Position numbers and translations under genes: made by a program. A DNA stretch of 64,000 bases, taken from Myxococcales bacterium (GTDB lineage: Bacteria; Myxococcota_A; Polyangia; Palsa-1104; JAEUJZ01). Below are positions 49,650-59,390 of this stretch, piece after piece. The stretch covers positions 36,969 to 100,968 of the forward strand of contig JAEUKA010000065.1 in assembly GCA_016794465.1 (NCBI GenBank), read 5' to 3'. The first letter of the stretch is position 1; each line of letters begins with the position of its first letter. The notes under the pieces are model-generated. The model saw only the letters and a list, made by a program, of their open reading frames with translations, had not been told where the DNA came from and did not search any database.

Positions 49650-52211
49650 ATGAAGACCAAGTATTTGTCTGTATGGCGGCTTGCGCCGGCTGTGGCCATG
49701 GCGCTCTCCACGGGCTGTGCACCGACGACGATCGACCTTCCGCTCGGGGCCGATACCGAGGTGCTGATCGACAAGATGGGGGTGCCTCACATCTATGCGC
49801 AGAACGATCGCGATGCGATGTTTGCGTCGGGATACGTGATGGCCAAGCTGCGGCTGTTTCAGCTGGAAATGGTTCGGCGGCAGGCGCACGGAACGCAGGC
49901 GGAAGTGCTGGGAGAGAGCGGTCTGCGGGGCGACTTGGCGGCGCGGACATTTGCTTTTGCGCAGTGGGGAAAGCGCTCGCGGGATGCGCTGCGGCAGGAC
50001 TATCCTGACGAGGCGCAGCTGATCGAAGCGTTTGTGCGCGGCATCAATCACTACATTGATCGGGTGGGCAAGGGAAACGAGCCGCTGCCGCCGGAGATGG
50101 CGAAAGACGGACTCGACTTCCAGCCGACGCTGTGGAGCGATGATGACCCCTACATCATTGGCAAGATGCTCAGCTTCGGAATGTCGTCCAGTCTGGACAG
50201 TGAGCTTTTGGCGTCGGTGCTAAAGGCGCTGGCACCGAAGTTCCCAAGCGATTTTCCGCTCTGTATGCCGACTCGCAATGCGTTCACGATGCCGGGGACA
50301 GGACCGCAGCCGGTGATCGGAACTCCCGTCGCTGCGCAAGGTCCAGCGGTGCCGACGATTACTCCAGAGCTGCGGGCAGAGGCACTGGCGGCGCTGGCGC
50401 AAGCGGACAAGCTGGCTCCTCAATTGGGAAGCAACAACTGGGCGGTGGCGGGGAAGTCGACGGCGATGGGAACTCCGCTTCTGGCCGGGGACCCGCACCA
50501 GCCGCTGGGCAGTCCGATTCGCTTTTTTGTGCAGCACCTGAACTCGGCAGACAAAGGCGGCTCGCTGGATGTGGTGGGCTTTGGCTTTGCAGGAACGCCG
50601 GGAATCCAGCTGGGACATAACCGCACAGTGGCGTGGTCAGCGACGACAAACTTTGCGGACGTAATGGATATGTGGGAAGTCCCGGCGCCATCAGGAAGCA
50701 AGATTGTGGTGGGTGGGAAGGAGTATCCGATCGGACTCCGGAACGAGAAGATTCGCCTCCGCTCGCCGGGTGGGAAGGTTCCGATGGGCGATGACATGAG
50801 CGACGTTCGGGAGTACCAGATTACCGACGTGCCTGGCGTCGGTGTGCTGCTTCCCGATGAGCTGCTGCCGGTGCCGCGCGCGATCATTACTCCGCAGCAG
50901 ATTCTGTTTGCGTGGACGGGACTGGCCGCAACCCATGAAGCGGCGATGTATCTGGGGCTCGATCGGAGCCGGACGCTCAACGACTGGGAAGGGGCGGCCA
51001 AGCGGCTGGAGGTTGGGGCGGTGAACCTGATCGCCGCCGATCAGAAGAACATTCGCTATCGGGTCTACGCGCAGATTCCGGATCGCGGCACGGCGCACAC
51101 GATGGGAATCCAGCCGTGGAAGCTGATGAGTGGCTCCGACCCGCGCACGATGTGGACCGGCAAGTTCCTCTCCGATGACAAGCTGCCGTCGGCACGTGAT
51201 CCTGAGCGCGGCTATCTGTCCACTGCCAACAACGAGCCGTTTGGCTTTACGGCTGACGGTCGTGTTGACAACGATCCGTACTACTACGGCTACTTCTATG
51301 ATCCGGGGGATCGGGCGGCGCGGATTGAGACAGAGCTACAGCGGCTGGTGCAGCGCGGCAAGGTCACGCCGGCAGACATGGTGGCGCTCCAGTGGGATGC
51401 GCGCTCGACGCTGGCAGATGATCTGATTCCGGCGCTCGGACAGGTTGTGGCAGAGCTTGGGACCGATCCACAGCTGGCAGAGTTCCGCAACCGACCCGAG
51501 CTGCTCGGGATGTTTACGCAGCTTTCTTCGTGGGATCGGCAGATGCGCAAGACCTCTCCAGAAGCGGTGATGTTCTTTGCGTTTGCGCACTTTGCGACGG
51601 TGCGCGCACTATCCGATGAGCTGGGTCCGCTGCTTCCCAAGCTGTTCGATGTCGAGCCGGCGTATGCCTACAAGCCGCTGCGACTCGCGCTACGAAGAGT
51701 GAAGGAAGCCGAGCCGCTGCTCAGTGGCGAACGGAATCGGATTCTGTTTGGTGGTCTGGCCGATGCAGCGGACTGGCTGAAGCAGCGCTTTGGATCGGCT
51801 CTGCCGTCGCAGACCAAGCCCTATCTGTGGCAGGACGTACACTCGGCGCGCTTCGATCATGTGCTGGGCGACAAGTGGAATGCCGGCAACTTCCCTGTCG
51901 ATGGATCGGTCGGTACGGTCAACGTATCTTCATCGGCGATGAGCGATGCCAGTGGCAAGATCAAGCCGACCTGGAGCGCTGATGACGGCTCTCTGTTCCG
52001 CATGGTGGTGTCGTTCGATAGCACCGGTTTGCCGTCGGCAAATGTCAACTTCCCACGCGGAAACTCCGGCGATCCGAGCAGTCCCTACCACGCCAACCAA
52101 CACCCAAACTGGCTGGCCGGCAAGCAAGAAAAACTGCTCTTTGCTCGCCCCGAGATCGAGTCCAACCTGTCCGAAAAACTAACCATCCGCCGCGATGGGA
52201 GTGTGAACTAG
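49650..52211 (+). CDS. Penicillin acylase family (Ntn-hydrolase) lipoprotein
   Basis: An 853-residue exported acylase with a lipobox signal (MALSTGC). The alpha-chain start (VPHIYAQNDRDAMFASGYVMAKLRLFQLE) is typical. The autoproteolytic site is GSNNWAVAG, giving the N-terminal Ser261 nucleophile of the beta chain, followed by GDPHQPLGSPIRFFVQHLN and the oxyanion region GFAGTPGIQLGHNRTVAW. Length and motif order fit AHL acylase/penicillin amidase enzymes that cleave amides, including acyl-homoserine lactones. The start at 49650 fits the signal; upstream starts lack a ribosome-binding site. It is three bases from the DUF1624 gene, so the two are co-transcribed. The substrate is not determined. 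Confidence 0.93.
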   Translation: MKTKYLSVWRLAPAVAMALSTGCAPTTIDLPLGADTEVLIDKMGVPHIYAQNDRDAMFASGYVMAKLRLFQLEMVRRQAHGTQAEVLGESGLRGDLAARTFAFAQWGKRSRDALRQDYPDEAQLIEAFVRGINHYIDRVGKGNEPLPPEMAKDGLDFQPTLWSDDDPYIIGKMLSFGMSSSLDSELLASVLKALAPKFPSDFPLCMPTRNAFTMPGTGPQPVIGTPVAAQGPAVPTITPELRAEALAALAQADKLAPQLGSNNWAVAGKSTAMGTPLLAGDPHQPLGSPIRFFVQHLNSADKGGSLDVVGFGFAGTPGIQLGHNRTVAWSATTNFADVMDMWEVPAPSGSKIVVGGKEYPIGLRNEKIRLRSPGGKVPMGDDMSDVREYQITDVPGVGVLLPDELLPVPRAIITPQQILFAWTGLAATHEAAMYLGLDRSRTLNDWEGAAKRLEVGAVNLIAADQKNIRYRVYAQIPDRGTAHTMGIQPWKLMSGSDPRTMWTGKFLSDDKLPSARDPERGYLSTANNEPFGFTADGRVDNDPYYYGYFYDPGDRAARIETELQRLVQRGKVTPADMVALQWDARSTLADDLIPALGQVVAELGTDPQLAEFRNRPELLGMFTQLSSWDRQMRKTSPEAVMFFAFAHFATVRALSDELGPLLPKLFDVEPAYAYKPLRLALRRVKEAEPLLSGERNRILFGGLADAADWLKQRFGSALPSQTKPYLWQDVHSARFDHVLGDKWNAGNFPVDGSVGTVNVSSSAMSDASGKIKPTWSADDGSLFRMVVSFDSTGLPSANVNFPRGNSGDPSSPYHANQHPNWLAGKQEKLLFARPEIESNLSEKLTIRRDGSVN

Positions 52212-52214
52212 GCC

Positions 52215-53378
52215 ATGACGCAGCGAGCCCAGCGGATCGTCGCGCTGGATGTGTTGCGCGGCCTGATCATGGTGCTGATGGCGCTCGACCATGTGGTGGC
52301 GTTTGTCTATCGCTATCATCCGTCGGAGGTCTGGGCGGGCGCGTGGACTCGCTATGGCCGCTGGGAGCCGTTTGTGACGCGGCTTGTCACGCATCTGTGT
52401 GCACCGGGATTCTTCCTGCTGATGGGCGCAGGAATCGCGCTCTTTTTGGAGGCACGGCGCGAGCAAGGCTGGACGGACTCCCAAGCGCGCGGCTTTCTGT
52501 GGAAGCGAGGACTGCTGCTCCTGATCATCAATCAGCTGATCGAAAATCGCGCGTGGACGCTGGGATTTATGCTCAGTCAAGCGCCAAAGCCAGCGGTTCC
52601 GGATGGTCCGTGGCCAGGGACTCCGGGGCCGATGACGTTCGTGTTTTCGGTGCTGAGCGGCTTGGGAATGTCGCTGATTTTGTCGTCGCTGTTGCTCACT
52701 CTGCGGACCCGCTGGCTGGCTGTTCTGGGCATCGTGATCATTGCCGCCTCGGTGGTGCTGACGCCGGGACCGGAACACTTGCGCGATTCCTACAGTGTGC
52801 CGCTGCGGCTCTTGTTTCTGCCGGGACAGACGGGTCGATTCTTTGTGCTGTATCCGCTGATTCCGTGGAGTGGTCTGGCGCTCTTGGGAGTGGTGCTGGG
52901 ACGACTCCTACACCGCGATCCGCAGCGGACTCTGTCGCGACTTCCGTGGCTGGGACTGGGAATGGTTGCGGCGGCACTGGCTCTGCGCGCGCTTGGGGCG
53001 CCGGGAAATCTGCGCCTGCCACGTGATGGCAGCGTGATCGAGTTCTTCAACCTGATCAAGTATCCGCCGTCGCTGGTGTTCCTGCTTCTGTTTGTCGGAA
53101 GCAATCTCCTGCTGCTCTCTGTCTGTCAAAAGATCGCCCACCGCATCGAGCGCATCGCAGGAATTCTCAGTACGTTCGGACAGGTACCGCTGTTCTACTA
53201 TCTGCTTCACTTGTACCTGTACTGCGCCGTCGGTTCGATCTGGTTCCGCAAGGGCGCGAGCCTGACCACTACCTATCTTGTCTGGCTGCTGGGACTGATT
53301 CCTTTGTACTTCGCTTGTCGTGCCTATCGCCGCTTCAAAGCGACCACTCCGGTCGATTCCTTGTGGCGCTTTTTCTAG
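52215..53378 (+). CDS. DUF1624/heparan-glucosaminide acetyltransferase-like membrane protein
   Basis: A 387-residue protein with about nine to ten transmembrane helices. The family's diagnostic N-terminus is present: RIVALDVLRGLIMVLMALDHVVAF, with the conserved DxxRG and Asp-His pair. A second family motif appears in PLIPWSGLALLGVVLG. Such enzymes transfer acyl groups to sugars at the membrane surface. The donor and acceptor here are unknown. It is translationally close (3 bases) to the acylase gene and overlaps the cusA gene stop by four bases at its 3' end on the other strand. Confidence 0.88.
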   Translation: MTQRAQRIVALDVLRGLIMVLMALDHVVAFVYRYHPSEVWAGAWTRYGRWEPFVTRLVTHLCAPGFFLLMGAGIALFLEARREQGWTDSQARGFLWKRGLLLLIINQLIENRAWTLGFMLSQAPKPAVPDGPWPGTPGPMTFVFSVLSGLGMSLILSSLLLTLRTRWLAVLGIVIIAASVVLTPGPEHLRDSYSVPLRLLFLPGQTGRFFVLYPLIPWSGLALLGVVLGRLLHRDPQRTLSRLPWLGLGMVAAALALRALGAPGNLRLPRDGSVIEFFNLIKYPPSLVFLLLFVGSNLLLLSVCQKIAHRIERIAGILSTFGQVPLFYYLLHLYLYCAVGSIWFRKGASLTTTYLVWLLGLIPLYFACRAYRRFKATTPVDSLWRFF

Positions 53379-56300
53379 CGAAACTCCCTTCCTTTCCACA
53401 GCAGATAAATCGGCGGATACACCAAAAGCTCGAGGAGAAACGAGGTCACAAGGCCCCCGATCATCGGCGCCGCGATCCGCTTCATGACATCGGCGCCGGC
53501 TCCCTGTGCCCACAGAATCGGTAGCAGTCCCAGCAGCGCCGCAAGCACGGTCATCGCTTTGGGACGGACTCTCTTGACTGCGCCATGCACGATCGCAGCG
53601 ACGAGATCACTGCGGTTCTGGAGCCGTCCTTCCTCCTTCGCTTCTGCCAGCGACAGATCGAGATACATCAGCATAAACACCCCTGTCTCTGCATCGAGCC
53701 CGAGCAGTGCAATCACCCCGACCCAGACCGCAATCGAGGTGTGATAGCCGAGCAGATACAGCAGCCAGATCGCCCCCACCGCCGAGAACGGCACCGCCAG
53801 CATCACAATCGTGGCCTTCCAGGCGCTGTGCGTGTTCGCGTACAGGAGCAGAAAGATGATCAGCAGCGTCAGCGGCACCACCAGCTGTAGCCGCGCCCGT
53901 ACCCGCAGCATGTTTTCAAACTGACCACTCCACTCCAGGCGATATCCACTGGGCAGCACGAGCTGATGCTGCACCGCGCGCTGCGCTGCTTCGACATAGC
54001 CCCCGATGTCGCGCTGCTCAGTGTCGAAGTCAACATACACATACGCCGCGAGCATTCCGTTTTCATCGCGCAGCATCGACGGCCCCGTCGACAACTTCAG
54101 CTCTGCCACCTGTCCCATCGGCACGTTGCCACCACTAGGAATCGGCACCAGCACCCGCGACAGCTCGTTCAGATCTTGCCGCAGCTCACGCGGATAGCGG
54201 AGGCTGACAGAGTAGCGCTCGCGACCTTCGATGGTGGTCATGACAGTCTCACCACCGACGGCCTGCGCGATTACGTTGTTGGCATCTTCCACTGTCAGTC
54301 CATAGCGAGCCAGGGCCTCTCTGCGCAGCGTGAAGTCGATGAAGTAACCACCAGTTGTACGCTCTGCAAACACCGATCTTGTTCCCGGAACCGCGCGCAC
54401 AATCGACTCGACTTGACTGCCGATTCTGTCTAGCTCCGCCGGACTCTGTCCGAAGATCTTGATGCCCACCGGAGTCCGAACTCCCGTCGACAACATGTCA
54501 ATCCGCGCCTTGATCGGCATCGTCCACGCATTGGTGGTGCCAGGAATCCGGACCGCTTCATCCATCTGTTTCACCAGCTCTTCATGCGAGATGCGATCCG
54601 GCCACAGTGGTCGCAGCAGAGACTTCACAAACGCTGGCGCCCAAGTCCACGTCGAATAGAAGCGCTCTTTATTACGCCACGCAGACTCCGGTTTTAGGAC
54701 GATCGTCGTCTCCATCATCGACAGCGGCGCGGGATCGGTAGAGGTATCGGCGCGGCCCGCTTTGCCAAATACCGACTCGACCTCTGGAAACTGGCGCAGG
54801 ATCTTGTCTTGCATCGTCAGGATGCGCAGCGCCTCTGCTGCGGACACTCCTGGCAGCGTGGTCGGCATATACAGAATGCTTCCCTCATGCAGCGGCGGCA
54901 TGAACTCCGAGCCGAGCTTTTGATAGATAGGAATCGTACTCAGCGTGAAAAGGAGTGCTCCCAGAATCGTCAGCTTGGGATGCCGCAGCACCAAGTGACA
55001 CGCCGGCTCGTACAGTCGAAACAGGATGCGACTTATCGGATGATTCTCTTCCCGATGATACGTACCGACGAGCGCACGGTTGCACAGCCACGCCAGCGGT
55101 CGCGGACGGAACGTGTAGGGAGTCGCGCGCGACAGCATCATCCGCAGCGCTGGATCAAGCGTCACTGCCAGCACCGCCGCAATCGCCATCGCCAGGTTCT
55201 TGCTCAGCGCGAGCGGCCGGAACAGTCGTCCTTCCTGATCGACCAGTGTGAACACCGGCAGGAACGCGACCGCAATCACCAACAGAGAGAAAAACACCGA
55301 CGGGCCGACCTCTTGCAGCGCTTGCAATCGCACCAGTCCGAAGTCACCGGGACAGCCCGCTTCCTGCCACCTTTGAATCTTGCGGTAGGCGTTTTCTACC
55401 TCCACGATCGCGCCATCGACCAGTACTCCGATCGAGATTGCGATGCCGGACAGAGACATCAGGTTGGCCGGAACCCCCAGCAGATAGAGCGGAATGAACG
55501 ACAGAAGGACGGCCACCGGAATGGTCACAATCGGGACAATCGCCGACGGCAGATGCCACAGAAACAGCAGGATGATGAGCGACACCACGATCATCTCGAT
55601 CGTAAGCTCATGGGTCAGCGTCGCCATCGCGCGCCGGATCAGATCCGATCGATCATAGGTCGTGACCACGCGCACTCCCTTGGGAAGGGAGGGCTCCAGC
55701 TGTGCGAGTCGCTGCTTTACCCGATCGATCACCGCCAGCGCATTTTCGCCCATCCGCATTACCACAATTCCCCCGACCACCTCGCCCCGCCCGTCGAGAT
55801 CGGCGACTCCGCGCCGCAGCTCCGGACCGAACGTGACCCGACCGACATCGGCGACCCGCAGCGGCGTTCCCAGATCATTGGTCCGCAGCACCACTTGCTC
55901 GAGATCCTCCAGCGACTTCACATAGCCCCGACCGCGCACCATGAACTCTTTCCCTGAGATCTCGACCAAGCGACCCCCGACCTCCGAGCTGCTCTTGCGC
56001 AGGGCCATTGCAACATCGGTGAGGCTTAGTCCGTAAGACTGCAAGCGGTTGGGATCGACCGTGACTTGATACTGCTTGGTCGCCCCGCCCACCGTCGCTA
56101 CTTCCGCGACTCCCGGCACCGACTGCAGCGCAAAGCGCAGAAACCAGTCCTGATAGGAACGAAGATCCTCGCGTGAAGTCTGTCCGCTCTCATCGACGAG
56201 CGCGTACTGAAACACCCAGCCAACTCCGGTTGCATCCGGACCCAGCTCTGTCTTCACTTCACTCGGTAGCTTGGCCTGGATCTTCGACAGATATTCCAGC

Positions 56301-56626
56301 ACCCGCGACCGTGCCCAGTAGATGTCCGTCCCGTCTTCAAACAGCACGTAGACGTAGGAATAGCCGAAGTCACTAAACCCCCGAATTCCCTTCACTTTGG
56401 GAGCACCCAAGAGCGAAGTAATGATCGGATAGGTGACCTGATCTTCGATGCGATCCGGACTCTGTTCCCAGCGCGAATAGACGATCACCTGGGTATCAGA
56501 AAGATCCGGAATCGCATCCATCGGCAGCTCTCGCAGACACAGCGCAGCGACGACACAGGCAACGACTGACAGCATCACCACCAGCAGTCGATTCCGCGCA
56601 CAGACCGCAATCAAAGACGCAATCAT
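53375..56626 (-). CDS. cusA: Heavy-metal RND efflux pump subunit CusA-like (Cu/Ag)
   Basis: A 1083-residue inner-membrane RND protein. The TM4 proton-relay motif reads AISIGVLVDGAIVEVENAY, like the Cu/Ag-type HME4 group rather than the Co/Zn-type CzcA motif. The three methionine positions used by CusA for Cu/Ag are kept: SEFMPPLHEG, SILYMPTTLPG and RIDMLSTGVRTP. The N-terminal RELPMDAIPDLSDTQVIVYS is typical. It exports copper or silver from periplasm or cytosol through the CusB/CusC channel. Its ATG overlaps the cusB stop by four bases, so the operon order is cusC-cusB-cusA. It ends overlapping the DUF1624 gene by four bases. Confidence 0.95.
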   Translation of the reverse strand: MIASLIAVCARNRLLVVMLSVVACVVAALCLRELPMDAIPDLSDTQVIVYSRWEQSPDRIEDQVTYPIITSLLGAPKVKGIRGFSDFGYSYVYVLFEDGTDIYWARSRVLEYLSKIQAKLPSEVKTELGPDATGVGWVFQYALVDESGQTSREDLRSYQDWFLRFALQSVPGVAEVATVGGATKQYQVTVDPNRLQSYGLSLTDVAMALRKSSSEVGGRLVEISGKEFMVRGRGYVKSLEDLEQVVLRTNDLGTPLRVADVGRVTFGPELRRGVADLDGRGEVVGGIVVMRMGENALAVIDRVKQRLAQLEPSLPKGVRVVTTYDRSDLIRRAMATLTHELTIEMIVVSLIILLFLWHLPSAIVPIVTIPVAVLLSFIPLYLLGVPANLMSLSGIAISIGVLVDGAIVEVENAYRKIQRWQEAGCPGDFGLVRLQALQEVGPSVFFSLLVIAVAFLPVFTLVDQEGRLFRPLALSKNLAMAIAAVLAVTLDPALRMMLSRATPYTFRPRPLAWLCNRALVGTYHREENHPISRILFRLYEPACHLVLRHPKLTILGALLFTLSTIPIYQKLGSEFMPPLHEGSILYMPTTLPGVSAAEALRILTMQDKILRQFPEVESVFGKAGRADTSTDPAPLSMMETTIVLKPESAWRNKERFYSTWTWAPAFVKSLLRPLWPDRISHEELVKQMDEAVRIPGTTNAWTMPIKARIDMLSTGVRTPVGIKIFGQSPAELDRIGSQVESIVRAVPGTRSVFAERTTGGYFIDFTLRREALARYGLTVEDANNVIAQAVGGETVMTTIEGRERYSVSLRYPRELRQDLNELSRVLVPIPSGGNVPMGQVAELKLSTGPSMLRDENGMLAAYVYVDFDTEQRDIGGYVEAAQRAVQHQLVLPSGYRLEWSGQFENMLRVRARLQLVVPLTLLIIFLLLYANTHSAWKATIVMLAVPFSAVGAIWLLYLLGYHTSIAVWVGVIALLGLDAETGVFMLMYLDLSLAEAKEEGRLQNRSDLVAAIVHGAVKRVRPKAMTVLAALLGLLPILWAQGAGADVMKRIAAPMIGGLVTSFLLELLVYPPIYLLWKGREFR

Positions 56627-58065
56627 GGCTGTGCTCCCTTGTGACCGGAGTGACCGGAGTGACCGGAGTGACCGGAGTGACCGGAGTGACCGGAGTGATC
56701 GGAGTGACCGGAGTGACCGGAGTGACCGGAGTGACCGGAGTGATCGGGAGGATTGGGAATGCTTTTGGGAGTGTCTTTGGGAGTGTCTTTGGGAGTGTCT
56801 TTGGGAGATTCCTTTTCGGCTGACTTTTCGTCGCTGCCACCTTGCAAGCGGGCTTCCGAGTCGAGTAGGAAGCTCGCCCCGCGTGCCACCAGCTCACCTT
56901 CACGAAGTCCAGTGCGGACCGTGAAAAGGTGTCCAGAGCGCTCTCCGGTGGTGATCTCACGCTGGCTCAGCTTACCGTCCGCTTCCTTGACAAACACCAA
57001 GCGCCGGCGTCCGGTTTCAATCACGGCGTCGTCGGGAATCACCAGGGCCTCGCGGCTTGCAACCTGAAGCTCGACATCGGCAAACATGTCGCTCTTCAGA
57101 TCTCCTTGCGGGTTGTCAACCGCGATGCGTACCCGGACCGTCCGAGTCTTCGGATCGACCGCTGGGAAGATGAAGCTGATCGTTCCTTGCCACTTGCGAT
57201 CCGGCCAGTACGGCAAAGTCACCGTCGCTGACTGACCGATATGAGTACGCGGAAGCTCATATTCATAGACATCCGCAAGCACCCACATTCGCGACAGATC
57301 GACAATGTCAAACAGCGAGTCTTCCGGCTTGATCCGCATTCCGTGTACGGCAGTCTTGGCCACCACATAGCCGGAAGTCGGCGCATACAAGCTAAAGGTC
57401 CGGCTCGCGCGGCCGCTGCGATCCAGCTCGGCGATGTCTCGCTGACTCAGGTTCCACAGCAGCAGCTTTTCGCGTGCAGCGTCGGCAATGTTGCTGCCAC
57501 CATGCAGGGAAGGAAGACCCACCTGGGACTTTTTGGCGATCAGGTATTCCTGCTCGGCACTGTATAGCTCCGGACTATACAGAGACACCAGCGGCTCTCC
57601 TTTCTTGATGTACTTGCCCACGTAGTCCGCAAAAAGATGCTCGACATAGGCTTCATATTTGGTGTGGATGTGATGCACCAGCGTCTCGTCATAGGCGATC
57701 CGTCCGGTGGTGCGAATCGCCGCTCCGAACTGCGTTCGCTGCACTGCAACAGTCTTCATCCCGATCAGTGCCTGCTGCGATTCATCGATGTTCAGCGACG
57801 GAGAATTCCCTCCGGTAAGGCTCCGCTGCGGCACCAGATCCATGCCGCAGATCGGGCACGACCCAAACTTGTCGCTGACATACTGTAGGTGCATCGGACA
57901 GGTCCACAGCTCGCCTTTGTGGGCCGGTTGCGTGGCCTTCCCAGAACCACTCCCAGAGCCACTCCCAGAGCGCTGCGCCCGCAGCTGGGAATAGAAATAG
58001 ATCGCCAGCACACTGGGCAGCAGGCCGACCAAACAGAGCAAGAGGAGCTTGATGATGCGGGTCAT
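56623..58065 (-). CDS. cusB: Cu/Ag efflux adaptor CusB with His-rich repeat tail
   Basis: A 480-residue membrane-fusion adaptor. An N-terminal anchor (LLLLCLVGLLPSVLAIYFY) and a Gly/Ser linker lead to a metal-binding module WTCPMHLQYVSDKFGSCPICGMDLVP (about 54-79) with CPM and CxxC-type Cys. The CusB hairpin and barrel follow (TGRIAYDETLVHHIHTKYEAYVEHLF, GEPLVSLYSPELYSAEQEYL). The C-terminal 35 residues are almost pure HSG repeats, with 12 histidines, preceded by three KDTP repeats. The tail is probably a metal-binding or buffering segment, and both repeats are coded by short tandem DNA repeats. Overlaps of four bases with cusC and cusA indicate translational coupling. Confidence 0.95.
   Translation of the reverse strand: MTRIIKLLLLCLVGLLPSVLAIYFYSQLRAQRSGSGSGSGSGKATQPAHKGELWTCPMHLQYVSDKFGSCPICGMDLVPQRSLTGGNSPSLNIDESQQALIGMKTVAVQRTQFGAAIRTTGRIAYDETLVHHIHTKYEAYVEHLFADYVGKYIKKGEPLVSLYSPELYSAEQEYLIAKKSQVGLPSLHGGSNIADAAREKLLLWNLSQRDIAELDRSGRASRTFSLYAPTSGYVVAKTAVHGMRIKPEDSLFDIVDLSRMWVLADVYEYELPRTHIGQSATVTLPYWPDRKWQGTISFIFPAVDPKTRTVRVRIAVDNPQGDLKSDMFADVELQVASREALVIPDDAVIETGRRRLVFVKEADGKLSQREITTGERSGHLFTVRTGLREGELVARGASFLLDSEARLQGGSDEKSAEKESPKDTPKDTPKDTPKSIPNPPDHSGHSGHSGHSGHSDHSGHSGHSGHSGHSGHSGHKGAQP
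56641..56746. repeat. 9-bp tandem repeat coding the CusB His tail
   Basis: About twelve tandem units of nine bases (TGACCGGAG on this strand) with a few T/C variants that change HSG to HSD. The block encodes HSG-HSG repeats on the minus strand. A second, 12-base repeat (unit CTTTGGGAGTGT), coding KDTP, lies at about 56761-56812. Length variation by slippage is likely. It is in coding sequence, not a CRISPR. Confidence 0.93.
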
Positions 58066-59339
58066 GGTGTAAGTCCTTTGCCGACGGAAAAGTCCAGCTC
58101 GGCGCGGCGTAGTCCGTACTCTGCCAGATAGCGCTCGTACGCCAGCCGCTGCTCCAGAAGTCGCTGGGTCGCAGAGAGCAGCAGCAAAAGCGGAACCCGA
58201 CCACTCTGATAACCGGCGCGCGCGGCCTGCATGGCCCTCTCGGACAGCGGAATCAGATCCTGCTGATGCAGAGTCAGGTGACGCAGCGCCGTTGCACAGC
58301 GCAGATGGGCCGACCGAACCTCCGAGGTGATCGTCGCTGACAGCTGACTCTGCTCGTGCTGAAGCTGCTGCTCCTCTGCGATCGCTTCCCGCTCCGCCGC
58401 GCCACTCTTAAGCAGCGAAAACGTCGGCACAGAGGTCTGAATCCCAACCGTAAATGTCCGCTCCATGTCGCCGCGAAGTGGTGCCATGAAGCTTCCATAC
58501 ACGGCCAGATCGGGGGCTTGCTCACTCCGCGCGGCGACTCCCTTGGCCTTGGCCTGGCTGCGGTTTGCGTGGGAAAGGGCAAGCTCGGGACGGCTGGCAA
58601 GGGCTTCCGCAATCAGCGAGTCCAGCGACGGTAGCGGAGCTGGTTCAGGAGTCGAGCTAGGCACTCCCAACGGGCGCTGCGAGGACTCCCCCAGCAAGGC
58701 CAGGATCTCTCCCTCTGCTTGTTCACGCTGGCGCTGTAGCTCATACAAAATGGTCTGTTGGGAGTGCAGCGACTCTTGGGCATCGAGCAGCTCTGCCATC
58801 TCGGCGCGACCAACTCGATAGCGACCATCTACCGACGACACCACCACCTGCATCAGCTGCTGATTTTGACTCTGTACGGTCAGCGAGCGATGCGCGAGCA
58901 GGAGCAGAAAATACGATCGATGAGCTTGCAGGAGCAGACTCTGTCTCTGCAGGGCTGTCTCTGCTTGCGCTCTCTGCTCATCAAAGCGGGCGACACTGGC
59001 ACGGGCGCGGAGCTTGCCGGGCCAGACAATCGGCTGTCGCAGGGTCACCATCAGCGGCAGTCTGTCGACGGTGGTTGGGGTCTGCCACAGCTCGACCATC
59101 AACATCGGATCATCGAAGGCAGCGGCTTGGCGGACATGAGTCCGGGCCGCGCGCTCAGCAGCCTGTCGGGCCAGCAGCACCGGACTGCGGCGCGCAACTT
59201 CGGAAAGCAGAGTCTGTAGGGACAGCGGAGCCGGCTCGGACTGCGCATGCAGAGAGCGTGGATCAAGACCGCCAACAGCGACGGTAACAGACAACAGTAG
59301 GAGTCCCGCCAGCCCAGGGCGGGAAGCACGAGTAGACAT
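58062..59339 (-). CDS. cusC: Outer-membrane efflux protein CusC/TolC family
   Basis: A 425-residue TolC-family protein with a signal peptide (AGLLLLSVTVAVGGLDPRSLHA). The two similar helical repeats of the family are visible: LLSEVARRSPVLLARQAAERAARTHVRQAAAF with VTLRQPIVWPGKLRARASVARF, and later SLIAEALASRPELALSHANRSQAKAKGVAA with FTVGIQTSVPTF. The trimer forms the outer-membrane channel for the CusBA pump. The stop overlaps the cusB start by four bases. The upstream small Cys-rich gene is 51 bases away and probably in the same operon. Confidence 0.92.
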   Translation of the reverse strand: MSTRASRPGLAGLLLLSVTVAVGGLDPRSLHAQSEPAPLSLQTLLSEVARRSPVLLARQAAERAARTHVRQAAAFDDPMLMVELWQTPTTVDRLPLMVTLRQPIVWPGKLRARASVARFDEQRAQAETALQRQSLLLQAHRSYFLLLLAHRSLTVQSQNQQLMQVVVSSVDGRYRVGRAEMAELLDAQESLHSQQTILYELQRQREQAEGEILALLGESSQRPLGVPSSTPEPAPLPSLDSLIAEALASRPELALSHANRSQAKAKGVAARSEQAPDLAVYGSFMAPLRGDMERTFTVGIQTSVPTFSLLKSGAAEREAIAEEQQLQHEQSQLSATITSEVRSAHLRCATALRHLTLHQQDLIPLSERAMQAARAGYQSGRVPLLLLLSATQRLLEQRLAYERYLAEYGLRRAELDFSVGKGLTP

Positions 59340-59390
59340 TGGAGTTCCTCCCGGATTTGTGGTTCGCCAAAGAACGACAAAGCGGGAAGA

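Noticed and set aside
49590..50051. N-terminal extension of the kinase-like gene
   Set aside because: It lies antisense to the start of the penicillin acylase gene; the hydrophobic anchor begins just after 49589.
56641..56812. Short direct repeats resembling a CRISPR array
   Set aside because: Units are 9 and 12 bases with no spacers and lie in frame within cusB, encoding HSG and KDTP repeats.
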